From Zoogloea sp044344315 (GTDB lineage Bacteria > Pseudomonadota > Gammaproteobacteria > Burkholderiales > Rhodocyclaceae): a DNA stretch of 29,687 nucleotides. The notes beneath the pieces are model-generated. The model was not told the DNA's origin. It saw nothing but the letters and a program-made list of their open reading frames with translations, and searched no databases. Both the position numbers and the translations under genes were made by a program. Positions 15,804-23,749 of the stretch are shown one piece after another. The stretch spans positions 1 through 29,687 of the forward strand of contig NZ_JBIJDC010000048.1 in assembly GCF_044344315.1 (NCBI RefSeq), written 5' to 3'. Each line of letters starts with the position of its first letter. The first letter of the stretch is position 1.

Positions 15804-17198
15804 TTAGTTGCTTGCCATGCTGCTGAGTAGAGACAACTGCTGGTTCAGGTAGGTGCTGGTTGTGTTCATGCTCGTCATGGTCTTGTCCAGGGCGGTGAAC
15901 TGCGCCCGGTATGTCTTCTCGATCATCGTGAGGCGGTTGCTGAGGGCATCAATCCGCTTGTCGAGGTTCTTGATGCTGGAGTTGAGACCGTCGGTGCGAC
16001 TGGCGATGACCCCGCTCGTTCCTAGCAGGTTGGTGGTGGCGGTCTTCATGGCGTCGCCGTAGGCACCGAGTGCCGTGGCCACTGCCGAGAAGTTGGTGCT
16101 GGCGGCCTTGTCGAACTTGGTGGTGTCGAGCTTCAGTGTGCCGTCGGTCTGGAAAGACACGCCCATGTCGGCCAGGGTCTTGACCGCATTGGTGGACAGA
16201 CTGGCCGGCACGTTGGTGATCGCTCCCCGGACCTGGGACTGGATGGTGCGCAGGGAAGAGTCGCCGTTGAGTACCGCTCCGGTCTTGGTGCCGGCGTTGT
16301 ACGCACCGAGACTCTTTACCGAGGAGTTAAGGCTGTTGTAAGCGGTGATGAAGCTCTCGACCTTGGTTTTCAGTTCCGAGTTGTCACGGGTGACTGTCAG
16401 GCTGGTTGAGCCCGTCTTCGTCAGTTGTAGCGTGATTCCGTCTACCGCGTCGGTGATCGTGTTGCCTTTGGTGGCAATGGAGACACCCTGGATCTTCACC
16501 GCCGCGTCCGTGGCCGCCTGGGTCTGGGTGAAGGCGCTCGAGGCTGCGATGGGGCTTCCCGGCGCGTTGGGGTCGATGAAGGTGGCGGTGCCCGACAGGC
16601 TGACGGCTGCGGCAGTGCCCCCGGTCGTCGCCGTGAGCATGAGATTCTGCTTCCCGTTCGTGTCCGTCACGATGGTCGCGTTGACCCCGGCTTCAGCCTT
16701 GTTGATGGCGTCGCGGACACCGGCAAGGGTGTTCTGTCCGCTTTCCAGGGTGATATCGACGGGCGTGCCGTCCTTGGTGACGGTCAGGGTGCGGGTAGTG
16801 TCCGAGCCGAAGTCAATGACGGGATCGCCGGCCGCGTAAGTCTTGCCCAGGGCAAGGCGCTGGTTGGTGGCGAGGGCGGTGACCTCAACGGAGTAGGTGC
16901 CGGCGACGGCCGTACTGCCCGCTGTGACGGTACCGATCGTCGAATCGGCAAGACTTGCCTTGTAGGCGGAAAAAGCTGCCGTAGCGCTCTGGCCAATTGC
17001 CGGCGTGAGGGCCTTTGCTGCGGTCTGCAGTGCAGAGAGTCCGCTCTTGAGTGTGCCGAGGGCGGAGATCTTCGACTGGAAGCCGGTCTGCTGACTCTGT
17101 AGCTTGGTAAGGGGCTGTTTTTCAATGGACATCAGGCTGCTGATGATCGACTCGACCTGCAGACCCGAACCGATGCCGGCGGAAGAAAGGCTTGCCAT
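15804..17198 (-). CDS. fliD: Flagellar hook-associated protein 2 (filament cap) FliD
   Basis: 464 residues, typical FliD length. The N-terminal region GIGSGLQVESIISSLMSIEKQPL and the FQSKISALGTLKSGLSALQ segment are the conserved D0/D1 part. The centre (about 90-280) is rich in Thr, Ala and Val and corresponds to the variable head domains. The C-terminus (about 390-464) is a long helix with the typical RLTMIEKTYRAQFTALDKTM. FliD caps the filament tip and promotes flagellin insertion. A GGGGG element precedes the ATG. Upstream sigma-54-like and sigma-28-like promoters and the flaG terminator imply an independent transcript for fliD-fliS-fliT-fliK and the flhB-like gene. Confidence 0.96.
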   Translation of the reverse strand: MASLSSAGIGSGLQVESIISSLMSIEKQPLTKLQSQQTGFQSKISALGTLKSGLSALQTAAKALTPAIGQSATAAFSAYKASLADSTIGTVTAGSTAVAGTYSVEVTALATNQRLALGKTYAAGDPVIDFGSDTTRTLTVTKDGTPVDITLESGQNTLAGVRDAINKAEAGVNATIVTDTNGKQNLMLTATTGGTAAAVSLSGTATFIDPNAPGSPIAASSAFTQTQAATDAAVKIQGVSIATKGNTITDAVDGITLQLTKTGSTSLTVTRDNSELKTKVESFITAYNSLNSSVKSLGAYNAGTKTGAVLNGDSSLRTIQSQVRGAITNVPASLSTNAVKTLADMGVSFQTDGTLKLDTTKFDKAASTNFSAVATALGAYGDAMKTATTNLLGTSGVIASRTDGLNSSIKNLDKRIDALSNRLTMIEKTYRAQFTALDKTMTSMNTTSTYLNQQLSLLSSMASN

Positions 17199-17235
17199 GA
17201 TGTACCCCCGTGGTGCTCAGTTACTACTGTTTTCG

Positions 17236-17262
17236 ATTACGGCGGCGGCGGATCAAACTTGA
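17236..17262 (-). promoter_or_regulatory. Sigma-28-like promoter of fliD
   Basis: TCAAGTTT (17262-17255) is followed after exactly 11 bases by GCCGTAAT (17243-17236). The consensus is TAAAGTTT-N11-GCCGATAA: seven of eight matches in the -35 and five of eight in the -10. The predicted start is about 30 bases before the fliD ATG. Confidence 0.45.
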
Positions 17263-17288
17263 GGCCTTTGCCAAGAAGGCAATCATGA

Positions 17289-17305
17289 TGCATGGACTGT
17301 GCCAA
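17289..17305 (-). promoter_or_regulatory. Sigma-54-like -24/-12 promoter of fliD
   Basis: The minus strand reads TTGGCACAGTCCATGCA, with GG and GC separated by ten bases. It differs from YTGGCACG-N4-TTGCW at two positions only. It lies about 91 bases upstream of the fliD ATG and downstream of the flaG terminator. Confidence 0.6.
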
Positions 17306-17386
17306 TAGATCGGTGGTTGCGTGCCAGCACGAAAAATAATGATTTTGCACAGGTGGGCAGTGCTTTTATCCGCTGGTTGGCGGAAT

Positions 17387-17412
17387 AAAAAAATCCCACC
17401 GCCAGGGTGGGA
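17387..17412 (-). terminator. Intrinsic terminator after flaG
   Basis: On the minus strand, TCCCACC-CTGGC-GGTGGGA is a perfect 7-pair stem with a 5-base loop, followed by seven T residues. It lies 41 bases after the flaG stop and separates fliC-flaG from the fliD transcript. Confidence 0.9.
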
Positions 17413-17452
17413 CCAATCTTGCCAGGGGAGGGACTGGCTACGGTATCAGGGC

Positions 17453-17842
17453 TCAGGCCTGCTGCTTGACGAGCAAGCCCTGCAGCTTGTCGAGGGCTTT
17501 GGCGATGTCCATGACTTCTTCCGAAGGAATCTGCCGGATGACTTTCTTGGATTCGGTATCGATGACCTTCACGACAGTCACGCCAATATCCTCGTCGATG
17601 GAGAACTGAAGGCTGTTGGCTGTTTGCTTGATCACATCCTGGATCTGCTTGACGGCCTGATTCAGCTGCTCGCTGGTCGGGGGTGTTCGGGTGGGGCTCT
17701 GGGTGGCGTTGGCCTGCTGGGTGCGGCTCGCTTCGGGAGTGGCCTCCGCCGTACGTACGGCGCCCGCTCCGGTGCCTTGGGCGGGTGTCTGTACGGGGGG
17801 CGCGTATTGCAGGCTGCTCGCGCCGACGGACTGGATGCTCAT
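17453..17842 (-). CDS. flaG: Flagellar protein FlaG
   Basis: 129 residues, the usual size. The first 55 residues are a Pro/Thr/Gln/Ala-rich variable part. The conserved FlaG domain spans about 58-125, with LQFSIDEDIGVTVVKVID, SKKVIRQIPSEEVMDIAKALD and LQGLLVKQ. FlaG influences filament length in polar-flagellated bacteria; its mechanism is not well defined. GGGAG is seven bases upstream of the ATG. It is 75 bases downstream of fliC with a GC hairpin in the spacer, and is followed by a strong terminator, so it is probably co-transcribed with fliC at a lower level. Confidence 0.93.
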   Translation of the reverse strand: MSIQSVGASSLQYAPPVQTPAQGTGAGAVRTAEATPEASRTQQANATQSPTRTPPTSEQLNQAVKQIQDVIKQTANSLQFSIDEDIGVTVVKVIDTESKKVIRQIPSEEVMDIAKALDKLQGLLVKQQA

Positions 17843-17861
17843 GATGTTCTCCCACGTGTGC

Positions 17862-17880
17862 GACCGGCGCCGCGCCGGTC
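17862..17880 (-). repeat. GC-rich hairpin between fliC and flaG
   Basis: GACCGGCGC and GCGCCGGTC are perfect complementary 9-base arms around one base (realistically a 7-pair stem with a 5-base loop). No U-run follows, so it is more likely an mRNA 3'-end stabiliser or partial attenuator setting the fliC:flaG ratio than a full terminator. Confidence 0.6.
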
Positions 17881-17917
17881 AGGGCGGCGGCGCCTGTCAC
17901 GTTTGGTTTGAGACGGC

Positions 17918-18742
17918 TTACTGCAGCAGGGACAGCACGTTGTTGGGCATGCTGTTGGCCTGGGCCACCATCGCGGTGCCGGCCTGTTGCAGGATCTGGC
18001 CGCGGGTCATGTTGGCGGTTTCCTTCGCGAAGTCGGCGTCCATGATCCGGCCGCGGGAAGCCTGGGCGTTTTCGGAGGCGACCTGCAGGGTCTGCACAAC
18101 CGAGGTGAAGCGGTTTTGCACGGCACCCCAGGTGGCCCGGGCGGTGTTCAGGTTGTTCAGCTGGGTGTCGATGCTCGCAATCGCTGCGGTGGCTGCGCCC
18201 ACGCTGGAAACGCTGCCGGTCACCGCGGCCGACACGCCGGACAGGGACACTGCACTACCCTGAACGCTGATGGTGTCGGTGGTGGCGGTGCCTGCGCCGA
18301 CCTGGAAGGTCACGGCGGAGGACAGGTTGAGCACGTTCTGGCCGTTGAAGGTGGTGCCACCGACGACGCGCTGGATTTCCGATTGCAGTTGCTGGAATTC
18401 AGTGTCCAGGTTGGCCTGGTCGCCGGATGTGTAGGTGCCGTTGGCTGCCTGCACGGCCAGCTCGCGCATCCGCTGGAGGTTGTCGGTCACGGCCTGCATC
18501 GCGCTTTCAGCGGTCTGCGCCATGGAGATGCCGTCGTTGGCGTTGCGGATCGCCACGTCGAAACCCTTGGCCTGCGAATTCATGCGGTCGGCAATTGCCA
18601 GGCCTGCTGCGTCGTCCTTGGCGCTATTGACGCGAAGGCCGGAAGACAGACGTTGCACGGAAGTCGCCAGGCTGGCCTGGGAGGTGGAAAGATTGCGTTG
18701 CGCATTCAGCGACATCGCATTGGTGTTGATAGTGGCAGCCAT
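17918..18742 (-). CDS. fliC: Flagellin
   Basis: 274 residues, a short flagellin. The N-terminal D0/D1 (INTNAMSLNAQRNL, QRLSSGLRVNSAKDDAAGLAIADRM) and the C-terminal D1/D0 (ETANMTRGQILQQAGTAM, ending NNVLSLLQ) are classic. The centre (about 140-185) is a small Ser/Thr/Ala/Val-rich segment with no large D2/D3 domains; its many Ser/Thr residues are possible O-glycan sites. AAGGAG is seven bases before the ATG. Two tandem sigma-28-like promoters lie upstream. The neighbouring glycosyltransferase gene ends 288 bases upstream on the same strand, with no strong terminator between. Confidence 0.97.
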   Translation of the reverse strand: MAATINTNAMSLNAQRNLSTSQASLATSVQRLSSGLRVNSAKDDAAGLAIADRMNSQAKGFDVAIRNANDGISMAQTAESAMQAVTDNLQRMRELAVQAANGTYTSGDQANLDTEFQQLQSEIQRVVGGTTFNGQNVLNLSSAVTFQVGAGTATTDTISVQGSAVSLSGVSAAVTGSVSSVGAATAAIASIDTQLNNLNTARATWGAVQNRFTSVVQTLQVASENAQASRGRIMDADFAKETANMTRGQILQQAGTAMVAQANSMPNNVLSLLQ

Positions 18743-18835
18743 TTTAGTTCTCCTTAAGTCCGTTCAAGATAAGCGTTTAGGCTTAACTTTGGTTCGCCTT
18801 GCCCGGTGTGTGTAAGGCAACCGCCGTTGAAATCA

Positions 18836-18862
18836 TTAACGGGAAGTGCCGGAAGGACTTTA
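18836..18862 (-). promoter_or_regulatory. Proximal sigma-28-like promoter of fliC
   Basis: TAAAGTCC (18862-18855) is followed after 11 bases by CCCGTTAA (18843-18836). There are six matches of eight in each box to TAAAGTTT-N11-GCCGATAA. It predicts a leader of roughly 85 bases. Confidence 0.5.
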
Positions 18863-18930
18863 GAAAATTGTTGACTTTTTTCATTTTATTGTTTTTCTAA
18901 ATATTTCCGCGGATTACCGCTTGGCCTTTG

Positions 18931-18957
18931 ATAGCGGCCCAAAAAAATAAAGCTTTA
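18931..18957 (-). promoter_or_regulatory. Distal sigma-28-like promoter of fliC
   Basis: TAAAGCTT (18957-18950) is followed after 11 bases by GCCGCTAT (18938-18931), with seven and six matches of eight to the sigma-28 consensus. It predicts a leader of roughly 180 AT-rich bases. Confidence 0.65.
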
Positions 18958-19030
18958 GCCAATAAATCGTGACGGGGCCGGGGTTTTCAGCCGGTTTGCG
19001 ACATGCTTTCAGGTTGGAGCGCGACGGCCT

Positions 19031-22000
19031 TCATGGTCCGTAGGCCGCGAACCAGCTGGCTGCATGGTTTTCGAGGATGAAGCCGTCTGCGACCCAGCGC
19101 TGCAGGGTCAGCCCGGCTTCACGCAGGGCGTCGGGCTCGGCGAGCTGTTCGCGGAGGGTGGAAATCCACTTCTGCGGGTCGTTGGGCAGGCGTGTGACCG
19201 GGGCATTCTGGTAGGGATAGATGTCGGTGCACACCACCGGCCAGCCCATGGCGCCGTACTCGAGGAGGCGCAGGTTGCTCTTGCATTCGTTGAAGGCGTG
19301 GATTTCGAGAGGGGCGATGGCCAGGTCCAGGTCGAGCCGGGCCAGTGCCTGGGGGTACAGGCGGAAGTCCTGCACGAAGCCATGGGATTCCCGTACGAAG
19401 GGCTTCAGTGGTTCAGGGCACATGCCCATGAATATCCAGTCCACTTCGTCGGCGAGGGCTTCGACGACCGTGTAGATGAGTTCCAGATCACCCAGATGCT
19501 GCTGGGCGCCGGCCCAGCCGACCCGCGGCTTCTTGCGCGGCAGGCGTGGCGGCACCACGTCGCCCCACAGGCTGCTTTCCAGGCAGTTGGGCATGATCCG
19601 GATGTCGTCGATCATGTCGGCACAGATGTCGGCCAGGGGGCGTGTGCTGACCACCAGCCGGTCGGCCATGCCCAGGGTTCGGCGCAGGCGCGGCCGGGCG
19701 TCCTTGAAGCCGGACTTGTAGAACGAGTTCTTCTTGGGCAGCGCGGTGACCAGATCGTCGATGGTGATGATGCGCTTCACCTGCGGGGTATAGCGGGCAT
19801 AGGCCTCAAGGGCATCGGTCTGCGGGTCGTCGAGGGGCTGGTGCAGGATGATTGAATCGGGCGCCGCGCGGGCCAGTTCGATGGGCGACAGGATGCGCAC
19901 CGAGAAGGCCTTGGGCGGTTCGCAGATCATCGTCTGGGCCAGGCCGGCCTGGCCGATGGTACGCAGCGGCGCGCGCAGGCGGTATTCGCCGGCACCCCCG
20001 GTGAGGGGCACACCGAGGATGCGCGGCCGGTCGTGGAAGTGGGTGTCCCAGTCGATGGGGGTGATGTGCTCCGGCTTGAAGGCATCGGCCAGGCTCAGGT
20101 TGCGGTTGTACGCGGGGTCGTTGGTCAGGCGCGGCAGCCAGCGCTGAAGCAGCCGGTCATTGGCGTCGAGTGCGGCAACCAAATCTGCCAGGGCACCTTC
20201 GGGCTTGCGCTGGCGGGCCTTGAGGGAGATCGCGTCGTAATGCACCAGCATGGAATAGGGCGTCCACACCACCTTGAGCCCGGCGTCGGCGGTGCGCAGG
20301 CACAGGTCGAGGGCGCTGTGGACGAGGGGGAAGCGCTCGTTGTCCATGCCGCCCAGTTGTTCGAACAGGCTGCGCCTTACCAGTAGGGCCGAGCCGCACA
20401 CGGCGCTCACGTTCTGGTCGCACAGGGCGCGGCCCATATAACCCGGGTCGGTGATCTCCGCGTCGTTGTTCCATACGCTGGCGGCGGTGCCGCGCAGGCC
20501 GAGGATCCAGCCAGCCTGCTGTACCTTGGCGGTTTCCGGGTAGGTCAGGCGTGGCCCGACGATGCCCACGTCCGGGCGGCAGGCCGGGGACATCATGCGG
20601 TCCAGCCAGTCTTCCTGCACCACGTGGGTGTCGTTGTCGAGGAAGAGCAGGTAGTCCCCCCGGGCGGCGGCGGCCCCGGTGTTGGCGCCCAGGGCGTAGC
20701 TGAAGGTGCCGGGGCAGGCGACGACGCGGGCCCGGTCGATCCAGGGGGCTGTGCTGCCGAGCTGCGCCAGGAACTGGCGGGCGTCCGGGTCGGTGCTGTC
20801 GTTGTCCACCACTACGATCTCGTAGCGGGGGTAGCGGGTGCGGGTGGAAATGCTCTCGAGCAGGGGGCGCAGGTACTCCTCCCGGTCGCGGGTCTGGATG
20901 ACGATGCTGACCAGCGGCGCCTCGTTCCAGCGGTATTCCACGCGGCGGGTGCCGAACAGCGCCCCGTCGTGGATCAGTGCGTCGAGGCCGCGGCGCGCCA
21001 GGTGATCGGCCAGGGCTGCCTTCTCGGCATCGGGCACCATCGCCCGGCGCGACTGGCGGGACAGGTGGACCAGCATCTGGCTGATATGGCCAATGGCAGG
21101 CTCGCCCGCATGATCGAGGGTGCGCAGGGCGAGATCGTAGCTCTCGGCGCCGGTGTGCTGACCATAGCGGCCGGCGGCGAGGAAGGTCTGCTTCTCCACA
21201 AATACCAGGCAGCCAAAATAGGCCTGGGCGCGCAGCAGGTCCAGATTGAAGTCGGGCTTGAACAGGGGCTGGTTGAAGCTGCCGTCCCTGTCGCGGGTGT
21301 CCTCGTCGCAGTAGATGAGGCGCCAGTCGGGGCGGTGGTTGATGTAGTCGGCGATGACCTGCAGGGCGTGGGGCTCAAGAGTGACGCCCGGCTCGATGCG
21401 GGCCAGCCAGGTGCCCGGCGAGGCGGCGGCCATTTCGTCGATGACGTAGTCAATGTGGGCCGGATCGCGTACGGACAGCCACTGCAGATTGGGGATGTCG
21501 CCCAGGCCGTCCGGTGTGGGCAGGGCGGTGACGACCGTCAGCATCCATTCGGGATAGAGCTGGGCGGCGAGGCTGTCGAGGGTGTCGGCGAGGAGGCTCT
21601 CTTCACCCGGATGCAGCGCCAGCAGCAGGTGCAGGCCGGGGCGCTGGGTCCATTTGAGGACCATGCGCTCGGCGAGGAGCTGGGCGTCGATTTCCTGCAG
21701 GCTCTGGCGCTTGCGCCACACCGCGTAGATCTGGCGGGCCTCGGCGGCTGCGGGGTCTTCGGCGGGATGGGCCGAGACGTCGCTGACCGGCATGGCCTGG
21801 GTGGTGGCGACAAAGTGGTCGAGCTGGCTCCAGAAGCGCGCTTCGGCCGCCTGGTAGGCGTCCCACATCTTTCCGACGCTGCCGCGGGCAAAGGCGACTT
21901 CTTCCGGCGAATCGTTCAGGGCGATCCCGTTGCGTCCGATCTCGGCCTCGCTCAGGGCGACACCATTGAAGAAGGGCGATGGAAGGATCACGGCCGGGCA

Positions 22001-22663
22001 GCCGCACAGGGCCGCCTCGGCGGCGATGGCGGTGGACTCGAAGCAATACACCACCTCACTGCGGCGCAGCAGCTCGGCCAGCGCTTCGTGGCTTTCGGGC
22101 CAGCTGTAGGTGATCAGGGTGGCTTCGGCGGCCAGCTGGGGGTACTGGGACAGGGCGGCCTGATGGCGGCCCGGGTAGAGTAGGGCGCCGCTGCGTTGGT
22201 GGTCGTCGGGGTTGTCCCGGTTGTTGAAGATGGCGGTATCGATGGGCGGCAGGAACAGGATGTTCTGCGGGTCTGCACCGTCTGGCAGCGCATTGAGACC
22301 GAAGCCGAAGATCAGCTCGGTGTCCGCATAGACGCAGTCTCCCCCCAGCAGTCCGGCCCGGTTGAGCACGTAGCGCACCACCGAGGCCGCCTTGCGTGGG
22401 TTGCCGGGGACAACTTCGGGATAGACGACGATGGGCTCACGGCCGGCGGCCTTGTGGCGTTCGATGAGCTCGGGCGTGACCAGCGGGGTGTTGAGGGCCG
22501 GGTGGGTTTCGGTCGGGTAGACGTAGGCCTCCTCACCAATGCTGTTGAGGGCATGGCACAGCAGGTGCAGGACCCGGATGCCCGCCGACGTGCGCCGATA
22601 GGCCGGTGCATCGATGTAGTACGGGCGGCGGGGGGCAGAAAAGAGTTGGCGCATGGCGGTCAT
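19031..22663 (-). CDS. Four-module glycosyltransferase (GT-B, GT2, GT2, GT-B)
   Basis: 1210 residues. Module 1 (about 15-290) looks GT-B-like, with VVYCFESTAIAAEAALCGCPAVILPSP resembling a nucleotide-sugar donor site. Module 2 (about 330-570) is a GT-A/GT2 unit with YCDEDTRD (about 447-454) then PLFKPDFNLDLLR. Module 3 (about 590-850) is a second GT2 unit: PLVSIVIQTRDREEYL, VVVDNDSTD and the DxD site FLDNDTHV (about 675-682). Module 4 (about 878-1210) is another GT-B-like unit with HAFNECKSNLRLLEYGAMGWPVVCTD. No membrane helix is visible, so it is probably cytoplasmic. It is the last gene before fliC on the same strand, suggesting it builds or transfers a glycan onto flagellin; an O-antigen role is the alternative. 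The start may be ATG 22663 or 22654. Donor and acceptor are unknown. Confidence 0.85.
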   Translation of the reverse strand: MTAMRQLFSAPRRPYYIDAPAYRRTSAGIRVLHLLCHALNSIGEEAYVYPTETHPALNTPLVTPELIERHKAAGREPIVVYPEVVPGNPRKAASVVRYVLNRAGLLGGDCVYADTELIFGFGLNALPDGADPQNILFLPPIDTAIFNNRDNPDDHQRSGALLYPGRHQAALSQYPQLAAEATLITYSWPESHEALAELLRRSEVVYCFESTAIAAEAALCGCPAVILPSPFFNGVALSEAEIGRNGIALNDSPEEVAFARGSVGKMWDAYQAAEARFWSQLDHFVATTQAMPVSDVSAHPAEDPAAAEARQIYAVWRKRQSLQEIDAQLLAERMVLKWTQRPGLHLLLALHPGEESLLADTLDSLAAQLYPEWMLTVVTALPTPDGLGDIPNLQWLSVRDPAHIDYVIDEMAAASPGTWLARIEPGVTLEPHALQVIADYINHRPDWRLIYCDEDTRDRDGSFNQPLFKPDFNLDLLRAQAYFGCLVFVEKQTFLAAGRYGQHTGAESYDLALRTLDHAGEPAIGHISQMLVHLSRQSRRAMVPDAEKAALADHLARRGLDALIHDGALFGTRRVEYRWNEAPLVSIVIQTRDREEYLRPLLESISTRTRYPRYEIVVVDNDSTDPDARQFLAQLGSTAPWIDRARVVACPGTFSYALGANTGAAAARGDYLLFLDNDTHVVQEDWLDRMMSPACRPDVGIVGPRLTYPETAKVQQAGWILGLRGTAASVWNNDAEITDPGYMGRALCDQNVSAVCGSALLVRRSLFEQLGGMDNERFPLVHSALDLCLRTADAGLKVVWTPYSMLVHYDAISLKARQRKPEGALADLVAALDANDRLLQRWLPRLTNDPAYNRNLSLADAFKPEHITPIDWDTHFHDRPRILGVPLTGGAGEYRLRAPLRTIGQAGLAQTMICEPPKAFSVRILSPIELARAAPDSIILHQPLDDPQTDALEAYARYTPQVKRIITIDDLVTALPKKNSFYKSGFKDARPRLRRTLGMADRLVVSTRPLADICADMIDDIRIMPNCLESSLWGDVVPPRLPRKKPRVGWAGAQQHLGDLELIYTVVEALADEVDWIFMGMCPEPLKPFVRESHGFVQDFRLYPQALARLDLDLAIAPLEIHAFNECKSNLRLLEYGAMGWPVVCTDIYPYQNAPVTRLPNDPQKWISTLREQLAEPDALREAGLTLQRWVADGFILENHAASWFAAYGP

Positions 22664-22670
22664 CGACTGC

Positions 22671-23729
22671 TCAGGGTTGCGATACGGGAGAGGCGCATTC
22701 CGCCGTCAGGCGGATGGCCTCCTCCAGGGGCGTCCAGGCGTCCAGCGCCAGTTCATGGCGTGCCCGCTGGATGGACGGGATGTAGCGGTTACGCCCGGCC
22801 TTGTCGTCATGGCCGCGGGCGATATGGACGGCTGCTGCGGGGGCCAGGGTGTCGCGCACCTGGTGGGCCAGCTCGGCGATGGACAGGGCCTGGTCGGCGC
22901 CGACGTTGTAGGCCCGGCCGTGCTGTCCCTGCAGCAGGAGGGTCAGCAGCCAGATGGCCAGATCGGCGCCGTAGAGGTAGCTGCGCAGGGGGCTGCCGTC
23001 ACCGCTGACCTGGATGGTCTGGCCAACCAGGGCATCGCGGATGAAGTTGCCGATGGCAAAGTGGCCGTCCAGGGGCAGGGTGGCGCCGACGAAGGCGAAG
23101 CAGCGGGCGACCGGAATGGCGATGTCATGCTGCTGGCCGTATTGCAGGCACCACTGCTCGGCGGCGCGCTTGGCCTCGCCGTAGGCGCTGCCCGGATGCA
23201 GGGCGTCGCAGGCAAAGGCCGCGTCTTCGGAAATCTGTGCCACATCGGCCGGCTGTCGGCCATACACGGCACCGGAGCTCACGTAGAGGGCGCGGCGCAC
23301 GCCGGCTTCCCGGGCCCGCTCGAGGGTGTGACGGGTGCCGAGCAGGATGTCGTCCATGATCGCCAGCGGGTGGCGATGGGCGGCGGCGTCGGTGTCGGTG
23401 GCGGCGTGGATCAGCAGGTCGGCGGGGGGGAGTGCGCCGAAATCCTTGATGTCGCCCTGCTGCCAGTCCAGCCAGGGGGCGTCGGCGAGGAAGGGCGCGC
23501 GAGCCAGGAAGGCGGTGGGCGAGCGGGACAGCACGCAGACCTTCAGCGCCACGCCCTGGCGGTGCAGCAGATCGAACAGGCTCAGCAGCCAGTAGCCGAA
23601 GAAGCCCGTTCCCCCGGTCACGACTATCCGCTGCCCGTGGAGGCTGCGGGTGTCCAGGTGAGCCAGCAGTGCCCCGAGCCGGCCATGGACGGCCGGGCAG
23701 GCGGGGGACGGGAGCAGGGGGCGTGACAT
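22671..23729 (-). CDS. Extended SDR: NAD(P)-dependent nucleotide-sugar epimerase/reductase
   Basis: 352 residues. The Rossmann motif TGGTGFFG is near residue 38, after a 30-residue extension. A catalytic triad is visible as the SSG Ser (about 152), then YGEAK (about 183-187). A substrate-domain segment GDGSPLRSYLYGADLA and RAYNVGAD follows, as in UDP/CDP/dTDP-sugar epimerases, dehydratases and reductases. The exact reaction cannot be read from sequence. Given rfbH and a ThDP enzyme in the same run, a 4-keto or branched-chain keto reduction of a CDP-sugar is a reasonable inference. It lies 20 bases after the NeuB-like gene and 7 bases before the glycosyltransferase, so is very probably in one operon. 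Confidence 0.85.
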   Translation of the reverse strand: MSRPLLPSPACPAVHGRLGALLAHLDTRSLHGQRIVVTGGTGFFGYWLLSLFDLLHRQGVALKVCVLSRSPTAFLARAPFLADAPWLDWQQGDIKDFGALPPADLLIHAATDTDAAAHRHPLAIMDDILLGTRHTLERAREAGVRRALYVSSGAVYGRQPADVAQISEDAAFACDALHPGSAYGEAKRAAEQWCLQYGQQHDIAIPVARCFAFVGATLPLDGHFAIGNFIRDALVGQTIQVSGDGSPLRSYLYGADLAIWLLTLLLQGQHGRAYNVGADQALSIAELAHQVRDTLAPAAAVHIARGHDDKAGRNRYIPSIQRARHELALDAWTPLEEAIRLTAECASPVSQP

Positions 23730-23749
23730 GGCGTCAGGGCTGCGAAGGC

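Noticed and set aside
17311..17327. A second TGGCACG motif upstream of fliD as a possible sigma-54 site
   Set aside because: The -12 GC is missing at the required spacing; the site at 17289-17305 fits much better.
20624..22183. Plus-strand open frame of 519 codons opposite the glycosyltransferase
   Set aside because: Antisense shadow; composition is Gly/Val/Gln-rich with no recognisable domain.
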